Source: JAFGKK01 sp964521085 (GTDB lineage Bacteria > Chloroflexota > Anaerolineae > Anaerolineales > RBG-16-64-43). Taken from it: a stretch of DNA of 18,753 nt. The position numbers were made by a program, and so were the translations under genes. Under the pieces are notes generated by a model. It worked only from the letters and a program-made list of their open reading frames with translations. It was not told the DNA's origin and did no database searches. Shown here in pieces: positions 13,937 through 18,753 of the stretch. Every line of letters starts with the position of its first letter. The stretch's first letter is position 1. The stretch covers positions 1 through 18,753 of the forward strand of contig CAZFPL010000059.1 in NCBI GenBank assembly GCA_964521085.1, in the 5' to 3' direction.

Positions 13937-15484
13937 TCAGCCAACCCAGAAATTGGAGCCAAACAATATAGCGAACAAGCCCATCAACAATAAACTGGCG
14001 ATCGTCCAGGATCGGTCGAAGGCTCCATCCCGGCTGCCGAGGTGGCCCAGCATGACGAACGTAGCCGGTGCAGTGAGGGTGTATCGATGCATGCCCTGCG
14101 CGCTGCCGCTGAAGAATGAGATGATGACCACCATCAGGCTGAATAACGCCAAGCCGGGTTCCGACCGCACCGTATACGCGCAGGCCGCTACGGCGAGGAT
14201 GGTCGCGCCGAGTTCCACCATATAATAAAACGAGCATTGCTCCATGGAAGTATTCATCCACCAGTAATACGCCAAAGCCGCGCCGAACGCGAGAAGTCCC
14301 AGGTTAACAATGGTTAATGCGATCTTGGGAAGCGTTTTTTCCAACCAATCCCGGAAGAACGCTCTGCACGCCAGCAAGACGGTAAACAGGATCAACCCGT
14401 ATCCGATAGTCACCGCCAGCCTATGTTTCGCCGCGCCGAACAGGGATAGGAACGTATCCGCCCATGCCGCCAAGCTGCGTTCTACGACCAGCGCTCCCCG
14501 GCTGAAGAATGCGGCTTCGACGGCGCGGAACTGCTCACCCAGCAGCAGATACCACAGTCCGAAGGCAAGGAGCGGGCTGAGTGCCAGCACGCCCTTCCAG
14601 AGCAGATCCCAGCGGGGTTTGGTTGGTCCGGCCTGCGCCTTCTTTCCTCCGCTCAGAAGGTTGCGGAAATAGGGGACCGCCTCGGACAGCCAGGCGATCG
14701 CGAGCGGCACAATCAATGCGCCGCCGACGGCGCGAGTCCACGTGGCGCAGGCCGCCAGGATCGAAGCCCCCAGCCATTGTCTCCGCTTCAGCAGCGCCAG
14801 GGAACCGAACGCCAACCCGACGAACAATCCTTCGGTATGGACCATCGCCAGGAAGAAACCGGTGGGAAATACGATCAGATAGAACGCAGTTCGAATCGCG
14901 ACTGCTTTTTCCAGCGCATCGCGCGTCAAATCGTAGAGCGCCAGCATGGCTCCCAAGGCTCCCAGCATGGATATGATTACTCCGGCCAGGGTCGCGGTCG
15001 CGATGGAATTCAATCCGAAAATACTCAAAGGGATGCTGAAGATCCGAATCATCAGCGGATAAAACGGGAAGAAGGCGTAGTTCAGCGAGTAGGCTTGAAA
15101 AGTCTCCGGGATGCCGTACGGCCGCCCGCCCGCCAGATCGTTGGGGATGGCGAATGCCTGGGGGTACGTGTCCCAGATCGGCGCGGGATTCTCCGGATCG
15201 GTCCAGACCGCCCGCAGGGACGGGTCGTCGTAGCCCGCGACGGCGATCGAGAGATAGAACTCCGAATCGTACGCCACCTGCTGGTTGAGGAAGGGTTCCA
15301 ATAAATACGGTTGGCTGTTGTGCGCCCCGGGCATGGTCTCCGCCCCGGTCCAGATCAGAACGTCATCCGGGTATTGCAGTTCCACACGCGCCGCGGCGAC
15401 TTTTTGGAAGAGGACGACCAGAACCGCCCAGCACAACCAGATGATAAGGATGGTCCGAATAGGTTTTTCAAGAGCAACCCTCAT
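13937..15484 (-). CDS. PIG-V-like GT-C family membrane glycosyltransferase
   Basis: A 515-residue polytopic membrane protein. The start at ATG 15484 is chosen for its strong ribosome site (GGGAGG, 6 bases before); an upstream ATG at 15523 lacks this and lies in a hairpin. A first hydrophobic helix (about 10-30) is followed by a long extracytoplasmic loop with the GT-C acidic motif in VAYDSEFYLSIAVAGYDD (about 70-87; D73 the likely catalytic residue). NYAFFPFYPL (135-144), VHTEGLFVG (215-223) and TWTRAVGG (248-255) correspond to the conserved stations of PIG-V-type mannosyltransferases. About ten further helices follow. Such enzymes use polyprenyl-phosphate sugars at the outer membrane face; donor and acceptor are unknown here. 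It has its own terminator. Confidence 0.8.
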   Translation of the reverse strand: MRVALEKPIRTILIIWLCWAVLVVLFQKVAAARVELQYPDDVLIWTGAETMPGAHNSQPYLLEPFLNQQVAYDSEFYLSIAVAGYDDPSLRAVWTDPENPAPIWDTYPQAFAIPNDLAGGRPYGIPETFQAYSLNYAFFPFYPLMIRIFSIPLSIFGLNSIATATLAGVIISMLGALGAMLALYDLTRDALEKAVAIRTAFYLIVFPTGFFLAMVHTEGLFVGLAFGSLALLKRRQWLGASILAACATWTRAVGGALIVPLAIAWLSEAVPYFRNLLSGGKKAQAGPTKPRWDLLWKGVLALSPLLAFGLWYLLLGEQFRAVEAAFFSRGALVVERSLAAWADTFLSLFGAAKHRLAVTIGYGLILFTVLLACRAFFRDWLEKTLPKIALTIVNLGLLAFGAALAYYWWMNTSMEQCSFYYMVELGATILAVAACAYTVRSEPGLALFSLMVVIISFFSGSAQGMHRYTLTAPATFVMLGHLGSRDGAFDRSWTIASLLLMGLFAILFGSNFWVG

Positions 15485-15502
15485 GTGTTTCCTCCCATGG
15501 AT

Positions 15503-15539
15503 AAAAAAAGGCGGGGGCCGCATCGCGCGGATCCCTGCC
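15503..15539 (-). terminator. Terminator-like hairpin in the 5' leader of the glycosyltransferase gene
   Basis: On the minus strand GGCAGGG (15539-15533) pairs with CCCCGCC (15516-15510) with one A-C mismatch, around an inner CCGC/GCGG. It is followed by seven T's (15509-15503), less than 10 bases before the ribosome site. It may end the upstream Nudix transcript or act as an attenuator. Bases 15540-15658 show no gene. Confidence 0.45.
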
Positions 15540-15658
15540 TAAAATTCTGTAGCGCTTGAATTTTACAATGAGGGGAAGCCGAAAATTATCTATTCACAGG
15601 ATGTTCTCAGGATTTTTCATGCACAACATTCCAGACCCGAGTAGGAGAAAAGCGGGGA

Positions 15659-16198
15659 TCATTTTCCGGCCGCAGACAACCGGCGCAAGGCCATCGCCAG
15701 CGCCGCCACGGTTTTCGCGTCCTCGAAGGCGCCCCCTTCGAGCATCCCGGATGCTGCAGCTTGGGAGAGTTTTTCCGGGAACAGCACTTCGTCCTCATCT
15801 CCGGGGAGTCGATCCGGATGCAATCCCTCGGCGAGAAAGACGTGCATATATTCGGTCGCGTACCCGGGCGCCAGAAAGAAACCGCCGATTCGAGTTAATC
15901 GATCGGCGCGCATGCCGATTTCCTCCCGCAGTTCGCGGCCCGCGCACACCGTCGGATCTTCCTGCGGATTGAGGGTGCCGGCCGGGAGCTCCAGAATCTC
16001 ACGTCCGGCGGCGTGACGGTATTGGCGCACGAACCAGATTCCCCCGTCGTCGTCGACCGGGATCATCACGACCGATCCGGCATGTTCGAGGATTTCCAGC
16101 GCGGCTTCCCGGCCGTCCTCCATTTGGAGACGGTCGATTCGGACTGTCAGAAGGCGGCCGGAAAAACGAATTTCCGAGGAGACAATTTTCAGAGGCAT
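15659..16198 (-). CDS. Nudix hydrolase, ADP-ribose pyrophosphatase type
   Basis: A 179-residue protein with a perfect Nudix box (GX5EX7REUXEEXGU): G74, E80, R88, E89, E92, E93, G95. These residues bind the divalent metals that cleave nucleoside diphosphates linked to another group. The preceding VVMIPVDDDGGIWFVRQYRHAAGREILELPAG pattern and the loop GGFFLAPGYATEYMHVFLAEGL, with proline near the box, are typical of the ADP-ribose/sugar-nucleotide pyrophosphatase subgroup (NudF/YqkG-like). Substrate choice is not proven by sequence. The ATG at 16198 has no Shine-Dalgarno site; upstream is AT-rich with A-runs. A palindromic repeat separates it from the ATPase gene upstream on the same strand. Confidence 0.9.
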   Translation of the reverse strand: MPLKIVSSEIRFSGRLLTVRIDRLQMEDGREAALEILEHAGSVVMIPVDDDGGIWFVRQYRHAAGREILELPAGTLNPQEDPTVCAGRELREEIGMRADRLTRIGGFFLAPGYATEYMHVFLAEGLHPDRLPGDEDEVLFPEKLSQAAASGMLEGGAFEDAKTVAALAMALRRLSAAGK

Positions 16199-16224
16199 AT
16201 TGGTTTTTTTAGATAATCAAAAGC

Positions 16225-16310
16225 AATTTCTCACCGCAAAGGCGCAAAGACCGCCAAGAAATTCCTCGAATTCCCCTTCGCGCCCTTAGCATCTCTGCGG
16301 TAAGAGATTT
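16225..16310. repeat. Intergenic imperfect palindromic repeat element (REP/MITE-like)
   Basis: The left arm (16225-16251, containing TCTCACCGCAAAGGCGCAAAG) is an imperfect inverted copy of the right arm (16276-16309, containing CTTCGCGCCC and CTCTGCGGTAAGAGAT). The arms share ACCGCA, GGCGC and a flanking TCTC/TCTT stretch, so the element can fold into a long hairpin. Phrases of the kind 'accgcaaaggcgcaaag' are familiar from dispersed intergenic repeats in environmental bacteria. Only one copy is in this window, so repetition cannot be shown here. It fills most of the gap between two minus-strand genes. Confidence 0.5.
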
Positions 16311-16333
16311 TGTGTTCTAAAATCATTACAGAC

Positions 16334-18751
16334 TCACCCAGAATATCCCAGCAAGTCCGTCCCGTCCGCCAGCCGGTAATACGGAACCCAAGCTACCCCG
16401 AACATCTCCACGTAGACGTCCTTCTTGGCCGGGGTGAGTGTGAGCTCGGCCGGTTGCTGAACCGATTGCTGGACATCCCCGATCAGGCCGACGCGTTCCT
16501 TCTCCAACTCGGCGATATCCGCCTTGAGCTGCTCGATCACCTGTTTCGATTCATCCACGTCGCCGGCGGCTTTGGAGGTAAGGCGGCGCTTGGTGAGCGA
16601 CGTGGTCAGGCGGCGGCTGCGGCCGGTAAGCAATCCGAATATGGTATCGGCCGCAGTGCCCACTTCCTCGATCGTGCGATGGGTCATTTCAGTTTTATCC
16701 TGCTGCAGTTCCTGCTCCTCGCGGGCAAGCTTTTGGCGGAGGGTATCCAGTTTGCGGTCGATCGCCGAAAGTTGCTTGGCACTTCCGGTGCGGGAAGCAA
16801 CGGCGGCCGCCTCGGAGCACAACCGCGCGAATTCCGCATCGCTCACCTCCGGGCCGACCGCGACTCCCAGTTCCTCGTTCACGCGGAGTTTGAGCGCGCT
16901 TTCGCGGAACGCCCAATCGAGAAAATCTTTTTCCAAATCGCGCAGCATTTTGGCATCGCTAAGCGGCGCTTCCAGGGCGGCGAACTCCGCTCCCGCCACC
17001 GGACTTTTCGGAAGCGCTGCTTCGTCGATCACCGCGGCCGGGAATTCCTGCCAGCGGATCACGCCGCGCCGGTCGGGTTGCAGCACAAGCGCCGTCCGCG
17101 CATCCATGCGGTCGATCCGGTATTTGCGTTCGAGGAAGCGCAGCTTTGCCTGCGCCAGGAGCGCGGGCCGATAGATGCACGCGGCGGCCGCAGCCGCAGG
17201 CCGTCCGGCGGATTGGCAAGCCTGGGCAAGGGTTCTATTTTGCGGGAGGAAGAATTCGGCGATCCCGGTCGGAATGCTCGGACGGGAAGTGCCGCCCAGC
17301 GGGGCGGATGATGCAGCGACGGGTTTACGGGCAGCCCCGGTTTCCCTGGGCAGCACGGCTCCAACCAGTTTGTTCAGCGCCGGGATCTGCGCCCGCGTCA
17401 GCGGCCCGGGCAGGTAATTCATCGCCCAGCGGGTCTGGAAAATCGCCGGCCCCTTGGCGTGGGTGTTGTGGAGGAGAAATATACGTTTTCCGAGACGAGT
17501 AATGGTTTTATCCAATTCGGCTCGTGAGATTCCAGGGGTTTCAAGCCCATCGAGAAGATGTTGTTTGTCTTGATCCGTTTGCAATTTTCCAATGAACCAC
17601 GTCCCCGCATTTGAAAGCGCTTTGTAATCAAAATCGACTGGATTTTGGGTGGCCAGAACTAGCCCGAATCCGAAGGCGCGCGCCTGCTTGAACATGCGAA
17701 TCATCACCGGCTTGGAAGGTGGGTTCGCAACAGGTGGCAGGTAGCCATGGATCTCATCGAAATATAGCAGGGCGCGCAGTCCCGAGGCGCCTTGGCGGGT
17801 GCGCATCCACGCCTCGGCGGCCGAAAGCAGCAGGGTGACGAAGAACATGCGCTCGGTATCCGAAAGGTGCGCAATGTAGAACACGCTGTGCCGCGGGCGG
17901 CCGTCGCGCGTGCGCAGGAGCGAATCGACATCCAGCGGCTGACCCTCGACCCAGGTTTGGAATGATGGCGCAGCCAGCACGCTGTTGAGCCGTACAGCGA
18001 GGGATTGCCGGTCCGTAGAGGGGAAAAACGATTCCACGTCGAACACGCCGAGCTTGGTAATCGGCGGAGTCTGCGTTTGGAGGATGAGGGACTCCAGGTC
18101 CAGGCTCTGCCCGCGGCTCCAAGCATTTTCCAGAATTGTCGAGAGGAGGATGTGCTCGCGCGAGCGGAGCGGATCGATATCCTCGAAGCCGACCAGGCCG
18201 AGGATGGCGGTGACTGTGCTGGCGATCTTCTCACGCAGAACTTCACGGTTGGTTTCCCATAGGACGTCAGGTGCCGCAAGTGACGTGAGGATACTCACCG
18301 GGAGGCCGGATTCGGAGCCGGGCGTGTAGATCGCGTATTGGACGGAACGCTGCAGGGCTTGAATGCGCTGGGGAGCAATTCCCCATTCGGCAAGCCCCTT
18401 CTTCCAGGAAGACGCCGCTTCGGCGGCCGCCTGGGCAGTGGTTTTACCTTCGCGACGGGCGATTTCACTGTCCACCCACGGTTCGAAGTCGGCGGGAGCC
18501 AGATTGGGAAAGTGCAGAAGCAAGTTGGTCACATCACCCTTGGGGTCGATGATCAGCGCCGGGATGCCCTGCAGTGCGGCCTCTTCCAAGATCCCGATCC
18601 CGAGTCCGGTCTTTCCGGAACCGGTCATCCCCACGATCACCCCGTGCGTGGTGAGATCGGCCGGATCATAAAGCACCGGCTGATCCAGCAGCTTGGAAGT
18701 TTTCAGGTCGAACAACTTGCCCAGGTAGAATTTGTCGGTGGGAAGGTTCAT
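16334..18751 (-). CDS. HerA/VirB4-like P-loop ATPase with C-terminal coiled coil
   Basis: 805 residues from the ATG at 18751, only two bases from the window edge, so the start could lie further out. The ATPase region has Walker A GMTGSGKT (41-48), followed by ALIIDPKGDVTNLL (65-78), the layout of HerA/VirB4/DUF87 motors. Walker B is ALLYFDEIHGYLPP (327-340), and LVLATQNPVDFD (364-375) gives the sensor-like ATQNP motif. After about residue 470 comes a Pro/Ala-rich hinge, then a region of unknown fold (about 500-640), a predicted coiled coil (about 660-760) and a conserved-looking tail (VYVEMFGVAWVPYYRL). Relatives pump or translocate DNA, but no NurA nuclease, relaxase or secretion genes are visible. 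Function remains open. Confidence 0.8.
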   Translation of the reverse strand: MNLPTDKFYLGKLFDLKTSKLLDQPVLYDPADLTTHGVIVGMTGSGKTGLGIGILEEAALQGIPALIIDPKGDVTNLLLHFPNLAPADFEPWVDSEIARREGKTTAQAAAEAASSWKKGLAEWGIAPQRIQALQRSVQYAIYTPGSESGLPVSILTSLAAPDVLWETNREVLREKIASTVTAILGLVGFEDIDPLRSREHILLSTILENAWSRGQSLDLESLILQTQTPPITKLGVFDVESFFPSTDRQSLAVRLNSVLAAPSFQTWVEGQPLDVDSLLRTRDGRPRHSVFYIAHLSDTERMFFVTLLLSAAEAWMRTRQGASGLRALLYFDEIHGYLPPVANPPSKPVMIRMFKQARAFGFGLVLATQNPVDFDYKALSNAGTWFIGKLQTDQDKQHLLDGLETPGISRAELDKTITRLGKRIFLLHNTHAKGPAIFQTRWAMNYLPGPLTRAQIPALNKLVGAVLPRETGAARKPVAASSAPLGGTSRPSIPTGIAEFFLPQNRTLAQACQSAGRPAAAAAACIYRPALLAQAKLRFLERKYRIDRMDARTALVLQPDRRGVIRWQEFPAAVIDEAALPKSPVAGAEFAALEAPLSDAKMLRDLEKDFLDWAFRESALKLRVNEELGVAVGPEVSDAEFARLCSEAAAVASRTGSAKQLSAIDRKLDTLRQKLAREEQELQQDKTEMTHRTIEEVGTAADTIFGLLTGRSRRLTTSLTKRRLTSKAAGDVDESKQVIEQLKADIAELEKERVGLIGDVQQSVQQPAELTLTPAKKDVYVEMFGVAWVPYYRLADGTDLLGYSG

Positions 18752-18753
18752 GG

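Noticed and set aside
13797..14261. N-terminal extension of the histidine kinase frame (to 733 residues)
   Set aside because: It overlaps the glycosyltransferase gene on the same strand in another frame, has Arg/Gly/His-rich composition unlike a protein domain, crosses the terminator at 13879-13912, and a good ribosome site favours the start at 13796.
16310..17311. Plus-strand frame of 333 codons opposite the P-loop ATPase gene
   Set aside because: Antisense shadow; no ribosome site, no recognisable domain, and the minus-strand frame carries clear ATPase motifs.
1..18753. CRISPR array, insertion sequence, prophage or plasmid genes
   Set aside because: No direct-repeat array, transposase, integrase, replication or phage structural gene was seen on either strand.

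Overview
This window reads as a chromosomal, housekeeping-rich stretch of a fairly GC-rich bacterium. It is most consistent with Chloroflexota (Anaerolineae-like), although the sequence alone does not settle the genus. Pointers are a CIRCE/HrcA-controlled hrcA-grpE-dnaK-dnaJ operon continuing into prmA, a CcdA/TlpA pair beside a DUF2085 membrane protein, a bS21 gene, and a PIG-V-like GT-C membrane glycosyltransferase. Gene starts mostly have clear Shine-Dalgarno sites, with some GTG and TTG starts. There are no phage, plasmid, transposase or CRISPR signatures.

Layout. Bases 1-2910 (+) form a tight, partly overlapping run: ccdA (5' truncated by the window edge), a membrane-anchored TlpA-like thioredoxin, a DUF2085 membrane protein carrying a cysteine-less thioredoxin-like N-terminus, and pgeF. 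Then come yggS, yggT and a DUF167 (YggU) gene (2967-4346, +). With pgeF these recall the ylmD-ylmE-ylmG block found beside ftsZ in Gram-positives, but without ftsZ or sepF. A 351-base gap (4347-4697) is not empty. It holds a terminator, a perfect TTGACA-17-TATAAT promoter, about 190 bases of potentially structured RNA, and a second terminator just ahead of rpsU. rpsU and infA (+) follow and end in a 50-bp perfect palindrome that serves as a shared terminator with the convergent prmA.

Bases 5258-11082 (-) are the heat-shock operon, transcribed hrcA-grpE-dnaK-dnaJ-prmA from a sigma-70-type promoter. A perfect CIRCE operator (11014-11040) abuts the hrcA ribosome-binding site. HrcA should repress the operon, and DnaK/DnaJ/GrpE form the folding machine. 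A hairpin between dnaK and dnaJ may lower dnaJ and prmA expression. Upstream on the same strand lies a two-component pair (11186-13796, -): a soluble GAF-PAS histidine kinase and a response regulator combining an NtrC-like receiver with an OmpR/PhoB-like winged helix.

Bases 13879-18751 (-) hold the PIG-V-like membrane glycosyltransferase with a strong terminator, a Nudix hydrolase of the ADP-ribose pyrophosphatase type, an intergenic palindromic repeat, and a large HerA/VirB4-like P-loop ATPase with a C-terminal coiled coil whose start lies at the window edge. The least-explained items are the structured RNA ahead of rpsU, the cysteine-less thioredoxin-like domain fused to DUF2085, and the HerA-like ATPase with no NurA partner in view.
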